From Mesorhizobium loti (lineage in GTDB: Bacteria; Pseudomonadota; Alphaproteobacteria; Rhizobiales; Rhizobiaceae): a stretch of DNA of 64,000 bases. The translations under genes were made by a program, and so were the position numbers. Positions 51,611-61,569 of this stretch are shown one piece after another (the stretch's first letter is position 1; each line of letters begins with the position of its first letter). The notes beneath the pieces were generated by a model, which worked only from the letters and a program-made list of their open reading frames with translations, was not told where the DNA came from and made no database searches. The stretch is from the NCBI RefSeq assembly GCF_001510895.1, contig NZ_LPWA01000110.1:35210-99209 (forward strand), given 5' to 3'.

Positions 51611-52458
51611 TGATTGCCGGTCGCTCAACCACTTCGCGCATCGCCGGCGGCATCGGCCTTTACCTGGCCATCGCGGCATTTGTGATCTTCGCGTTGTTCC
51701 CGATCTTCTGGACGCTGAAGATATCGGTGACGCCGGAGCGCCTGCTCTATTCCGAAGGCATAACCTTCTGGCCGTCTGAGATGACGCTCAAGAACTTCGA
51801 CACCGTGCTCGAGGCCTCCGACTTCCCGCGCTATTTCCTGAACAGCGTCATCGTCTCGGTGTCGACGGCCGCCCTGGTCACGGTCATCGCCACGCTCGCC
51901 GGCTACGCCATGTCGCGCTTCACCTTCCGCGGCAAGGCGACTTTGGCCATCCTGCTGCTGCTGACCCAGACCTTCCCGCTGGTCATGGTTATCCCGCCGA
52001 TCTACCGTATCATGGGCGATCTCGGCCTGACCAACAGCCTGATCGGGCTGATCATCATCTACACCGCCTTCAACACCGCCTTCGCCACGTTCCTCATGCA
52101 GTCCTTCTTCGACGGCATCCCGAAGGATCTGGAGGAGGCGGCGATGATCGACGGCTGCACCCGCGCCCAAGCCATGCGTAGGGTCATCGTGCCGCTTACC
52201 TTGCCGGGCATGGGCGCCACGCTTGGCTTCGTCTTCACCGCCGCCTGGAGCGAATTGCTGTTCGCGCTGATGCTGATCTCCAGCGACGAGCAGAAGACTT
52301 TCGCCGTCGGCCTGCTCACCTTCATCGGCAAGTTCGCGGTCGACTGGGGACAGATGATGGCGGCGTCGATCCTGGCGCTGATCCCGGTCTGCATCTTCTT
52401 CGCCTTTCTGCAACGCTATCTCGTCACCGGCCTCACCGCCGGCGCGGTCAAAGGATAA
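51610..52458 (+). CDS. ABC transporter permease (MalG/UgpE-like)
   Basis: A 282-residue permease with helices beginning LYLAIAAFVIFALFPIFWTLK and the EAA loop EEAAMIDGCTRAQAMRRVIVPLTLPG. ATG 51610 overlaps the preceding TGA. Together with the upstream permease it makes the heterodimeric pore of a carbohydrate uptake transporter-1 type importer. Confidence 0.93.
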   Translation: MIAGRSTTSRIAGGIGLYLAIAAFVIFALFPIFWTLKISVTPERLLYSEGITFWPSEMTLKNFDTVLEASDFPRYFLNSVIVSVSTAALVTVIATLAGYAMSRFTFRGKATLAILLLLTQTFPLVMVIPPIYRIMGDLGLTNSLIGLIIIYTAFNTAFATFLMQSFFDGIPKDLEEAAMIDGCTRAQAMRRVIVPLTLPGMGATLGFVFTAAWSELLFALMLISSDEQKTFAVGLLTFIGKFAVDWGQMMAASILALIPVCIFFAFLQRYLVTGLTAGAVKG

Positions 52459-52461
52459 AAG

Positions 52462-53529
52462 ATGGCTTCCGTCACGCTGCAACATGTCGAGAAGGATTAC
52501 GGCGCGCTGCGCATCCTGCATGGCGTCGATCTCGAGATCGCCGACGGCGAATTCGTCGTGCTGGTCGGGCCGTCCGGCTGCGGCAAGTCCACGCTTTTGC
52601 GCATGATCGCCGGCCTGGAGGAGGTCACTGGCGGCGAGATCCGCATCGGCGAGCGCCTGGTCAACGATGTCGCGCCCAAGGACCGCGACATCGCCATGGT
52701 GTTCCAGTCCTACGCGCTCTATCCGCATATGGACGTCTCCTCCAACATGGGCTTCAGCCTGATGTTGAAGAAGGCCGAGAAGACGACGATCGACGGCAGG
52801 GTCGGCGCCGCCGCCAAGCGGCTCGGCCTGGAAAGCTTCCTTGGGCGCCTGCCGCGCCAGCTCTCCGGCGGCCAGCGCCAGCGCGTCGCCATGGGCCGCG
52901 CCATCGTGCGCGACCCGAAAGTGTTCCTGTTCGACGAGCCGCTGTCGAACCTCGACGCCAAGCTTCGCGTCCACATGCGCGCCGAGATCAAGGCGCTGCA
53001 CCAGCAGCTCAAGACCACATCCGTCTATGTCACGCATGACCAGGTCGAAGCGATGACCATGGCCGACCGCATCGTCGTCATGCATGACGGCTATGTCCAA
53101 CAGGTCGGTCATCCGCTGGAGCTCTACGACCGGCCCGCCAACACCTTCGTTGCCGGCTTCATCGGCTCGCCCGGCATGAACTTTTTGCCGGCAAAAATAG
53201 CCAAGGGCGGCAAGGTGGATGCCGTGCTGGCCGACGGCCAGAAGCTGAGGCTGCCGGACGGCCTGCCTTTGACGGACGGCGATGCGCTCACCATCGGGCT
53301 GCGGCCCGAGCATATCAAATTGGTCGACGACGGCGCGCTGAAGGCCGAGGTCGAGGTCGTCGAGCCGCTCGGCCTGTCGACGCAGTTCTATGTCAGGCTG
53401 GCGAACCAGCAGATCTGCGTCTTCGTGATGGGGCGCAGCGACGTGAAGCCAGGCGATACGGTCCGGCTGTCGGCTGACCCGGCGGCGCTGCATCTCTTCG
53501 ATCCGAAAAGCGGCAATCGTATCGGCTAG
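52462..53529 (+). CDS. ABC transporter ATP-binding protein (UgpC/MsmK/MalK-like)
   Basis: A 355-residue ATPase. Walker A is GPSGCGKST, the Q-loop VFQSYALYPHMDV, the signature LSGGQRQR, Walker B VFLFDEPLSNLDAKLR, and the H-loop YVTHDQVEAMTM. A C-terminal TOBE/OB regulatory domain (about 240-355) has GLRPEHIKL. It starts 3 bases after the permease stop. MalK-type ATPases are often shared among several sugar importers. Confidence 0.94.
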   Translation: MASVTLQHVEKDYGALRILHGVDLEIADGEFVVLVGPSGCGKSTLLRMIAGLEEVTGGEIRIGERLVNDVAPKDRDIAMVFQSYALYPHMDVSSNMGFSLMLKKAEKTTIDGRVGAAAKRLGLESFLGRLPRQLSGGQRQRVAMGRAIVRDPKVFLFDEPLSNLDAKLRVHMRAEIKALHQQLKTTSVYVTHDQVEAMTMADRIVVMHDGYVQQVGHPLELYDRPANTFVAGFIGSPGMNFLPAKIAKGGKVDAVLADGQKLRLPDGLPLTDGDALTIGLRPEHIKLVDDGALKAEVEVVEPLGLSTQFYVRLANQQICVFVMGRSDVKPGDTVRLSADPAALHLFDPKSGNRIG

Positions 53530-53606
53530 ATGTGAGCGCCGTCGGTGCAGCGCGAAAGGCCCTGAGCTAAAATCGTCCCTGTTGATTCGCTTCGACAGGG
53601 AACGGT

Positions 53607-54092
53607 ATGAGCAAGGCCCTCGGCACTTTCGCGTTGGTCACGGTGTTGAGCGCCCTGCTGATGGCGCTTTCGCTGGCGGTGGCCAGGCATGGCTACCCTT
53701 ATGGCGCCTTCGGCATGAAGCGCCTCGACGGCATCGCGGATGCGGGTTCCTTCCTTGCCATTGCAGCCATCTATTTCTTCAGCGCGCTTTTGATGATGAT
53801 CCTGCCGATCCGTGCTGCCGGCACCGTGCTGACCCATGCCGCCGACGCGATCTTCTGGGCCGCGATCGTGCTGTTCGCCACCATCGTCGGCTCGCTTCTC
53901 GCCCGATGGGCTTTCGGCCAGGGAGGCGCGCTTTGGGCGCTTCTCAACTGGCGCTTCCTGTTCGTGGCGGCGATCGTGGCGGCGCATCTCACCATGAACG
54001 AGCTTCGTCGCAACATCCTGCTCAGAAGCCTGTTCTTCGTCATCTTCGCAGCGGCCACGCTCGCCTGCCTGTTCTGGTCGTTCTCAGTCTGA
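53607..54092 (+). CDS. four-helix membrane protein, unknown function
   Basis: A 161-residue protein with four hydrophobic segments (ALVTVLSALLMALSLAVA; FLAIAAIYFFSALLMMIL; IFWAAIVLFATIVGSLLA; NILLRSLFFVIFAAATLACLFW, in part). The ribosome site AGGGAA precedes ATG 53607. It stands alone between the transporter and the aldehyde dehydrogenase. No family recognised. Confidence 0.7.
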   Translation: MSKALGTFALVTVLSALLMALSLAVARHGYPYGAFGMKRLDGIADAGSFLAIAAIYFFSALLMMILPIRAAGTVLTHAADAIFWAAIVLFATIVGSLLARWAFGQGGALWALLNWRFLFVAAIVAAHLTMNELRRNILLRSLFFVIFAAATLACLFWSFSV

Positions 54093-54207
54093 GGCGCTGC
54101 CTCTACATCGTGACAGGTCGTCGCGGACAAGCCTGATGGACTTCCGCCGCCGCGCGCCTACCTTTATCGAGAGTTCTCGGGTAGACCTTCCGGCGGACAA
54201 TGCGTAT

Positions 54208-54228
54208 ATCATTTGTCTGACAAATGAT
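54208..54228. promoter_or_regulatory. perfect FCD/GntR operator ATCATTTGTC-T-GACAAATGAT
   Basis: A 21-base perfect palindrome containing TTGTCTGACAA, which fits the FadR-type consensus TNGTNNNACNA exactly. It lies 56 bases upstream of the aldehyde dehydrogenase start. The regulator could be the 47268 gene or another FCD protein elsewhere. Confidence 0.75.
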
Positions 54229-54284
54229 CGACGCCCTGCCGCCCCTGCATCTCGAAGAAATAAGCCAATCTCGAAGGAAAAAAG

Positions 54285-55724
54285 ATGACCGTGCTCCGCA
54301 AGAACCTGATCGACGGCGAGTGGCTGGGCGAGGCCGGCTCGCGCAACATCAACCCGTCGAACACCAATGATGTGGTCGGCGAATACGCCTCGGCCGGGCC
54401 TGAGGAAGCAAAACAGGCGATCGCGGCCGCCAAGGCGGCCTTCCCGGCCTGGTCGCGCTCCGGGCCGCTGGCGCGCCACGCCGTGCTGAAGAAGACTTCC
54501 GACGAGATCATGGCGCGCAAGGACGAGATCGGCCGCGCGCTGGCCCGCGAGGAAGGCAAGACGCTGGCCGAGGGTATCGGCGAGACCATCCGTGCAGCGC
54601 AGATCTTCGATTTCTTCGCCGGCGAGACGCTGCGCCTGTCGGGCGAGCTGGTGCCAAGTGTGCGGCCGGGCGTCGGCGTCGAGATGACGCGCGAGGGTGT
54701 CGGCGTCGTCGGCATCATCACGCCGTGGAATTTCCCCATCGCCATTCCCGCCTGGAAGATCGCCCCGGCGCTCGCCTACGGCAACACGATCGTCTTCAAG
54801 CCGGCGGAGCTGGTCCCCGAGAGCGCCTGGACCATCGTCGATATCCTGCACCGCGCCGGCCTGCCCAAAGGCGTGCTCAACCTCGTCATGGGCAAGGGCT
54901 CGGTGGTAGGCCAGGCGATGCTCGACAGTCCCGACGTCAACGCCATCTCCTTCACCGGCTCGGTCGGCACCGGAAAACGCGTCGCAGCGGCAAGCGTCGA
55001 GCATATGCGCAAGTTCCAGCTCGAGATGGGCGGCAAGAACCCGCTCGTCGTGCTCGATGACGCGGACCTTGGCACGGCCGTCGATTGCGCAATCAACGGC
55101 GCCTATTTCTCGACCGGCCAGCGCTGCACGGCGTCCTCCCGCCTGATCGTCACCGAAGGCATCCACGACCGTTTCGTCGATGCGGTGAAGGAGCGCCTGG
55201 ACAAGCTCGTCATCGGCGACGCGCTGGACGCCAAGACGCAGATCGGTCCAGTTGTCGACCAGACCCAGCTGAAGCAGGACGAGGACTATATCGCGATCGG
55301 CCGCCAGGAAGGCGCCGAGCTAGCCTTCGGCGGCGAGCGGCTGGAGCGCGAGAGTCCCGGCTTCTATCTGAGGCCGGCGCTGTTCCTCGGCGCCACCAAC
55401 GCCATGCGCATCTCACGCGAGGAGATTTTTGGCCCCGTCGCCAACGTCATCCGCGTCAAGGACTATGACGAGGCGCTGGCTGTGGCCAACGACACGCCGT
55501 TCGGCCTGACTTCCGGCATCTGCACGACGAGCCTCAAGCACGCGACGCATTTCAAGCGCAATTCCGAAGCCGGCATGGTGATGGTCAACCTGCCCACGGC
55601 GGGCGTCGACTTCCATGTTCCGTTCGGCGGCCGCAAGGGCTCGAGCTATGGCCCGCGCGAGCAGGGGCGCTACGCCATGGAGTTCTATACCACCGTGAAG
55701 ACGGCCTATACATTCGCCGGCTAA
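54285..55724 (+). CDS. aldehyde dehydrogenase (ketoglutarate-semialdehyde dehydrogenase-like)
   Basis: A 479-residue NAD(P)+-dependent dehydrogenase. It has the PWNFPIAIPAWKIAPAL cofactor segment, FTGSVGTGKRVAAAS, the general-base Glu in LEMGGKNPLVVLDDADL, and the nucleophile in STGQRCTASSR (Cys281). It resembles the 2,5-dioxovalerate (ketoglutarate semialdehyde) dehydrogenases of sugar-acid and hydroxyproline routes more than betaine aldehyde dehydrogenases, but specificity is inferred. The upstream GntR operator suggests induction by a carboxylic acid substrate. Confidence 0.88.
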   Translation: MTVLRKNLIDGEWLGEAGSRNINPSNTNDVVGEYASAGPEEAKQAIAAAKAAFPAWSRSGPLARHAVLKKTSDEIMARKDEIGRALAREEGKTLAEGIGETIRAAQIFDFFAGETLRLSGELVPSVRPGVGVEMTREGVGVVGIITPWNFPIAIPAWKIAPALAYGNTIVFKPAELVPESAWTIVDILHRAGLPKGVLNLVMGKGSVVGQAMLDSPDVNAISFTGSVGTGKRVAAASVEHMRKFQLEMGGKNPLVVLDDADLGTAVDCAINGAYFSTGQRCTASSRLIVTEGIHDRFVDAVKERLDKLVIGDALDAKTQIGPVVDQTQLKQDEDYIAIGRQEGAELAFGGERLERESPGFYLRPALFLGATNAMRISREEIFGPVANVIRVKDYDEALAVANDTPFGLTSGICTTSLKHATHFKRNSEAGMVMVNLPTAGVDFHVPFGGRKGSSYGPREQGRYAMEFYTTVKTAYTFAG

Positions 55725-55737
55725 TTAGCGAGCGGCA

Positions 55738-56319
55738 ATGATGCCGGACTTTGCCGCGATGACCTGGCTCAACCCGCCGCCGCACCATGTATTCGGCGAC
55801 GGGACACTCCACGTCCGCACCGGCAAGGAGACCGATTTCTGGCGCGAGACCTTCTACGGCTTCCGGCGCGACAATGGCCACTTCCTCTATCGGCCGGTCG
55901 CTGGCGACTTCAGCGTCGAGGTCACCGTCAAGGGTGATTACAAGGTGCTTTACGACCAGGCCGGGTTGATGCTGCGCCTCAGCGAAATGCACTGGATCAA
56001 GGCCGGCATCGAATACACGGATGGCCAGGCCTACTTCTCCGTCGTCGTCACCAACGACAGGTCCGACTGGTCGCTGGTCGCCATTCCCGCGGACCCCAAC
56101 GGCGTCAGGATCCGCCTGACCCGTCATGCGGAGGCGATCCGCGTCCAGTATCGGGATGTCACTGACGGCCATTGGAAACCGGTGCGGCTGGCCTATTTCC
56201 CGACCTCGCGCAGTGTGGATGTCGGCATGATGTGCTGCTCGCCGCAGCGCGAAGGTTTTGAGGTGACATTTTCCGGCTTCACGGTCGGGCCGGCGATCTC
56301 CAGGGAGCTGCACGACTGA
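55738..56319 (+). CDS. DUF1349 family protein (concanavalin-like fold)
   Basis: A 193-residue beta-sandwich protein: LHVRTGKETDFWRETFYGF, DFSVEVTVKGDYKVLYDQAGLMLRL, WIKAGIEYTDGQAYFSVVV, VDVGMMCCSPQREGFEVTFSGF. This is the DUF1349 family (yeast regulator-of-enolase-1-like), with a lectin/glucanase fold but unknown activity. It follows the aldehyde dehydrogenase by 13 bases and is probably cotranscribed. Confidence 0.85.
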   Translation: MMPDFAAMTWLNPPPHHVFGDGTLHVRTGKETDFWRETFYGFRRDNGHFLYRPVAGDFSVEVTVKGDYKVLYDQAGLMLRLSEMHWIKAGIEYTDGQAYFSVVVTNDRSDWSLVAIPADPNGVRIRLTRHAEAIRVQYRDVTDGHWKPVRLAYFPTSRSVDVGMMCCSPQREGFEVTFSGFTVGPAISRELHD

Positions 56320-56326
56320 CGCGACG

Positions 56327-57105
56327 CTATCCGTCCATGCGGTGCTGGAAGAATTGCAGGAACAATTCGCGCTCGGTGGTGATGTCGAGCTTTTCATAGA
56401 TGCGGCGGCGGTGGTTCTTCACCGTGCCGACGGTGATGCCGAGCCGCCCGGCGATGTTGGCGGTCGGATGCCCGGCGAGGATGAGCTGCACCAACTCGCG
56501 CTCGCGCAACGAAAGCTCGGGCCAGAGGCTTTCTGGTATTCTGGCTTCTGCTGTGGCGAGGCGCCGGGACCGGTGGGCGCCGAGGTGCGTGAAAAGTCGC
56601 TACCGCGCGCCTTGATATCGAGTGCATGCAGCGCCTCGAACACCGGCAGCCGCTCGGTGAGCAGCGCGATCTCGCTGTCCCTGAACGATATTTTCGAGCG
56701 GTCGAGGAAGATGCCGAGACACCAGTCGCCGCCATCGGCCAGCATGATGCCGACCTCGTCGCAGATCTCCGACTGCGCCAGGAAGCCGGCTATGTACTGG
56801 CCGCGCTTGGCCTCCTCGTCGGCAAGTCCCTTGAGCGGCATGATGCCGAGCCGGCGCTCGCGCCGCCACGAGGCATAGAAGGGATCGAAGACATAGTAAT
56901 TATCGAGGTAGCGCCGCACCATCTCGTCCGAGAAACGCCGATGCTTGACGAATTCAGGCGTTTTGGTCGCCGAATAACGGGTCACCGTCACAAGATCGTG
57001 CGCGATGTCCGCACCGATCAGGTCGATTAGGCAGTCGACATGCCGGTCGGTGCCGGTGGCGGCGATCGCCTTTGCCAGCGGCGCCCAGATATTGCCCATG
57101 CGCAT
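56327..57105 (-). pseudogene. LuxR-family regulator with autoinducer-binding-like domain, frameshifted
   Basis: A ~259-residue regulator. The N-terminal part (ATG 57105; RRYLDNYYVFDPFYASWRRERRLG, FLDRSKISFRDSEIALLTERLP) resembles an autoinducer-binding/GAF-like LuxR domain. The DNA-binding end LSLRERELVQLILAGHPTANIAGRLGITVGTVKNHRRRIYEKLDI (in part) is in another frame. Adding one base in the GGG run at 56566-56568 joins them through RRLATAEARIPESLWPELSLRERE. It is divergent from the carboxylase operon and likely its activator. No luxI gene is nearby, so the signal may be a metabolite. Confidence 0.88.
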
Positions 57106-57214
57106 GCCCTTTTCTCGGCGAACCGCGCAGCGCGGTCATTGTGTCTTTAGGCATATGGCGCGATCCCGGCCGATGAATCTAGCCTGAGGTCATTCTCGGC
57201 AAGGAAAGCGACCC

Positions 57215-59354
57215 GTGGACCAGATCACCACTAATCCAATCGTCATCGGCATCGATGCCGGCGGCACCATGACCGACACGATCCTTGTCGATCAGGACGG
57301 CCACTTCAAGATCGGCAAGTCGGCGACGACGCCGAAGAACGAGGCCGAGGGCTTCCTTGCCTCGGCCGAGGACGCGGCCGACGCCTGGGGCATCTCGCTT
57401 CAGGACCTGTTCTCGGGCGCAATGTCGTGCTCTATTCCGGCACCGGCATGCTCAACACGCTGTTGTCGCGCACCGGCCGCAAGCTCGGGCTGATCACCAC
57501 CAAGGGCCTCGAGGACATGATCCTGATGGGCCGCGGCCTGCAGGCCTGGGCTGACTATTCCTATGCCGACCGCCTGCATGCGGTCACTCACCATCACCCC
57601 GATCCGCTGGTGCCGCGCCGCCGCACGCATGGCGTCACCGAGCGCATCGACCAGTTCGGCGACGTCATCCTGCCGCTCTACGAGCACGAGGTACATGCGG
57701 CGGCGAAGAAGCTGATCGCCGACAAGGTCGAGGCGATCTGCATCATGACCGTCTTCTCGCATGTCAATCCAGCGCATGAGAAGCGCATCGCCGAGATCTG
57801 CCGCGAGGAGATCGCTGCTGCCGACGCCGACATCCTCGTCTATACGAGCCATGAGGTGCGTCCGGTCATCCGCGAGCAGTCGCGGCTGAACTCGGTGCTG
57901 ATCGAGGCCTACGCCACCTCGCGCGGCCGCAAGCAGTTGAAAGGCATCGAGGACGTCTCGAAGAAATACGGCTTCAAATATGGCGTGCAGACGCTGTTGT
58001 CCTTCGGCGGCCTCACCTCGATCAACCATCCGCGCCTGCACGAGACGATGATCTCCGGCCCGATCGGCGGCATCCTGGGCGCTGCCTATGTCGGCAAGCT
58101 GATCGGCAACGACTCGCTGATCTGCTCGGATATGGGCGGCACGTCCTTCGACATGGGCGTCATCACGCGCGGCCAGACGCGGATCGAGAACGAGCCGCTG
58201 ATGGACCGCTTCAAGCTCAACGTGCCGACGCTGCATCTCGACACCATCGGCGCCGGCGCGGCATGATCCTGAAGGTCGATCCGCTGACCAAAAAGGTCTC
58301 GCTCGGGCCGGAAAGCGCCGGCTCCGATCCCGGCCCGATCTGCTTCGCCAAGGGCGGCACCGAGCCGACCATCGCCGACTGCGATGCCATCCTGGGCCGC
58401 CTGAACCCGCACTACTTCCTCGGCGGCAAGGTCGTGCTGCAGGTCGAGAAGGCAAGGAAAGCCTTCGAGGAGAAATGCGCCCGTGTGCTCGGCGTCGGCG
58501 TCGAGGAGGCCGCCGAAGGCATGATCGACATGCTGGAAGCCGACGCCAACAACGCGCTGCGCCGCGTCATCTCCGGCCAAGGCATCCATCCGTCGGAATT
58601 CACGCTGTTGTCCTATGGCGGCTCTGGCCCGCTGCATCTCGCCGGCTGCTCCAGGGGCATCGGCTTCAAGGACATCATCACCTTCCAGTTCGCCGCCGCC
58701 TTCTCGGCCTTCGGCTGCACCACCGCCGATTTCATGCGCCGGCATTCGGTGTCGACGCAGATCGATATCGGCGCGCGGGCAAGCGATGACGAGCTGCAGG
58801 CTTTCGGCAAAAAGGTCAGCGCCGTCTGGAACGATCTGACCAGGGCCGCGGTCGACGAAATGGTCGCCGACGGCCATGCGCTCCCCAAGATCAAGACCGT
58901 GCCGTTCCTGATGATGCGCTACACCGGCCAGCTCGAGGACGTCGAGGTGATGGCGCCGCTGTCGGCGGTTCGTTCCGCCGATGATATGCGCAAGGTCATC
59001 GCCGAGTTCGAAGCGGTCTACGCCAAGGTCAACCACCGCGTCTCCCGCTACGGCGAAGCCGGCTTCTCGATCACCGAGCTGGGGCTGATCGCCACCGCCG
59101 ACAAGGTGAAGCCCACGCTGGTCAAGCGGCCGCTCGGCAAGTCCGATCCGGCTTCGGCCCACAAGGGCGTGCGCGAAGCCTATATCGGCGGCCACTGGCA
59201 CAAGGCCAATCTTTACGAGATGGACCTTTTGCAGCCCGGCCACGAGGTGGTCGGCCCGGCCATCATCGAACATCCGGCGACGACACTCGTCGTCCATCCG
59301 CAGGACCGCGTCTTCGTCGACGAATGGACGCTGCTCCACTACTCCCATGCTTGA
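57215..59354 (+). pseudogene. acetone-carboxylase-like beta (hydantoinase A/oxoprolinase family) subunit, two frameshifts
   Basis: ATP-using subunit of an AcxABC-type carboxylase, expected ~713 residues. GTG 57215 starts IVIGIDAGGTMTDTILVDQDG (phosphate-1 loop of the ASKHA fold). Breaks occur at 57420 (one base missing in GGCGC-AATGTC, expected SGANVVLYSGTGM) and at 58262 (GCGGC-ATGATC, expected DTIGAGAAMILKVDP). Between and after, the protein is intact: SDMGGTSFDMGVI, GPESAGSDPGPICFAKGG, and SYGGSGPLHLAGCSRGIG. Two independent one-base losses in a conserved gene favour sequence error. Confidence 0.88.
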
Positions 59355-59367
59355 GAGGGCGAACGCC

Positions 59368-61563
59368 ATGCTGGACAAACCCGCCTCCGCGCTGCGCATC
59401 CGCGAACGGCTGATCGAATCCGAAAGGCTGATGGAAGAGTCCGGCTGCTATGACGGCATCACCGAGCTCCATCTGCGCAACCAGGACCCGCTGAAGTTCG
59501 AGACCCTGCACACCAAACTGCGCGCCTATTGCGTCTCGGCCCGCGAGATGGCCCGCCGCATCTCGGCTTCCCCCGGCGTGCGCGAGGTTGGCGAGATGGT
59601 CGTCGCCATCTACACGCCGGAAGGCGACGCCATCGCGCTCTCCAACGGCATCATGGTGCATGTGCACACGATGAGCCGGTTCATCAAATGGATGATCCGC
59701 AACGGCTACGAGGAAAACCCGCAGATCCGCGACGGCGACATCTTCGCCAACAACGACGCCTTCATCGGCACCGTGCAGGTGCCTGACGTCATGGACGTCA
59801 TGCCGATCTTCCACTCGGGCAGGCTGGTCGGCTGGGCGGGCGCCGTCTGCCACGAATTGGAGGCCGGTGGCATCACGCCGGGCGGCGACGTGGCACTCGC
59901 CCAGGAGCGTTTCACCGAGGGCCTCTTCGTTTGCGCCGAGAAGGTCGGCGAGAATGACGAGCTGCGGCGCGACTATGTCATCCGCTGCGAGCGCAATCTC
60001 CGGATGCCGATCTACTGGGTGCTGGACGAGAAGGCCAAGGTCGCCTCCTGCATCGACATGCGCGAGAGCGTCAAGGCGCTGATCGACGAGATCGGCCTCG
60101 ACTACTGGATGCAGGTGTCGAAGGAATTTATCGAGGAAGGCCGCCGCGCCCAGCTCGCCCGCACCCGCCAGCTCACCGTTCCCGGCATCTATCGCGGCCA
60201 CACCTTCTACGGCCATGTCACGGCCGGCAAGCCAGGCTACCAGCCGCTCGGCGATCCCGACTGGCTTTACAACATCCCGATCGAGATGGAGATCACCAGC
60301 GACGGCAAGATCAGGATGGACTTCGAGGGCACGCAGCCCTGGGGCTACCATTCGATGAACTGCACGCCGGCCGGCATGGATGGCGGCATGTTCGTGACGC
60401 TGACCCAGCACATGAACTTCGAGGGCCTGGTCAATGACGGCGCCTGGATGGCGACCGAGCTGAAGCTGCCTCAAGGCACCTGGACCAACCCGGACAACGA
60501 GATGGTGGCGACCGCCACCTCATGGGCGCTGCTGCTGCCCGCCTATGGCGTGTTCCAGCGGCTCTTGTCGCGCTCCTTCATCGCCCGCGGCTTCGTCGAG
60601 GAAGCCTTCGTCGGCCAGGTCAACAGCCCGATGATCGAGATGGGCGGCGAAAGCCAGTACGGCACGCCGTTCGGCATGGCGCATTTCGAGTGCGCCGCCG
60701 CCGGTTCCGGCGCTTTAGCCATCAAGGACGGGCTCGACACCGCCTATGTCGGCTGGAACCCGGAATCTGATATGGGCAACATCGAGATCTGGGAACAGAA
60801 CATGCCGATGCTCTATATCGGCAGGTCGGTCGTTCCCAATTCCGGCGGCGCCGGCAAATACCGCGGCGGCTGCTCGTTCCTCTCGACCTGGCTGGTCAGC
60901 AAGACCGATCATCTGCGGTTGGTGACCTCCGAGCACTCCTCGCGCGTCTTCGACAATGGCGGCTTGTGTGGCGGCTATCCGGCGCCGACCTGCCAGAAGC
61001 ATCGCGCGGTACGCGACTCGAACATCTTCGATCTCGCCGAAAATCGCGCGCCGCTGGCCCACCACACCGGCACCAATCCGTATCGCTCGGAACTGGAGGT
61101 CCGCCTGGAAGGCGAGCATGTGACGCTGGAGGGTCCCTATATCACCGCGCCGCACAAGACGGGCGACGTCTTCACCCATTCCTACAATGGCGGTGGCGGT
61201 TATGGCGACGTGCTGGAGCGCGATCCGGTCAAGACCGCCTGGGACGTCGAGAACGGTTTTCTCACCAAGGAAGCGGCCGAGGGCATCTTCGGCATCGTGC
61301 TCGACGAGGACGAGGAAGGCTTTCCGGTCGCCAATCTCGAAGCCACCAAGCGCCACCGCGCCGAAATGCGGGCCAAGCGTCTGGCGCGCGCCAGGCCGGT
61401 TTCCGAATGGATCGCCAAGGAACGCGAGCGGGTGAAGGAGGCCGGTTTCGCGCCCGAGGTGAGAAAGATGTATGCCAGCGCGATCAAGCTATCGCCGCGC
61501 TTCACCAAGGATTTTTCGGCCTTCTGGGACGTCGACGCCAAATCGACCTTCGGCGTGGAGTAA
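59368..61563 (+). CDS. acetone-carboxylase-like alpha (hydantoinase B/oxoprolinase family) subunit
   Basis: Large subunit of ~731-738 residues; starts at 59347 and 59368 are both possible and overlap or abut the upstream stop. Conserved segments: LSNGIMVHVHTMSRFIKWMI, GDIFANNDAFIGTVQVPDVM, GWAGAVCHELEAGGITPGGD, and FTHSYNGGGGYGDVLERDP. Length and the presence of a gamma subunit downstream match acetone/acetophenone carboxylases better than two-subunit hydantoinases. These enzymes carboxylate a ketone using bicarbonate and ATP. Actual substrate unknown. Confidence 0.88.
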   Translation: MLDKPASALRIRERLIESERLMEESGCYDGITELHLRNQDPLKFETLHTKLRAYCVSAREMARRISASPGVREVGEMVVAIYTPEGDAIALSNGIMVHVHTMSRFIKWMIRNGYEENPQIRDGDIFANNDAFIGTVQVPDVMDVMPIFHSGRLVGWAGAVCHELEAGGITPGGDVALAQERFTEGLFVCAEKVGENDELRRDYVIRCERNLRMPIYWVLDEKAKVASCIDMRESVKALIDEIGLDYWMQVSKEFIEEGRRAQLARTRQLTVPGIYRGHTFYGHVTAGKPGYQPLGDPDWLYNIPIEMEITSDGKIRMDFEGTQPWGYHSMNCTPAGMDGGMFVTLTQHMNFEGLVNDGAWMATELKLPQGTWTNPDNEMVATATSWALLLPAYGVFQRLLSRSFIARGFVEEAFVGQVNSPMIEMGGESQYGTPFGMAHFECAAAGSGALAIKDGLDTAYVGWNPESDMGNIEIWEQNMPMLYIGRSVVPNSGGAGKYRGGCSFLSTWLVSKTDHLRLVTSEHSSRVFDNGGLCGGYPAPTCQKHRAVRDSNIFDLAENRAPLAHHTGTNPYRSELEVRLEGEHVTLEGPYITAPHKTGDVFTHSYNGGGGYGDVLERDPVKTAWDVENGFLTKEAAEGIFGIVLDEDEEGFPVANLEATKRHRAEMRAKRLARARPVSEWIAKERERVKEAGFAPEVRKMYASAIKLSPRFTKDFSAFWDVDAKSTFGVE

Positions 61564-61569
61564 GGGACC

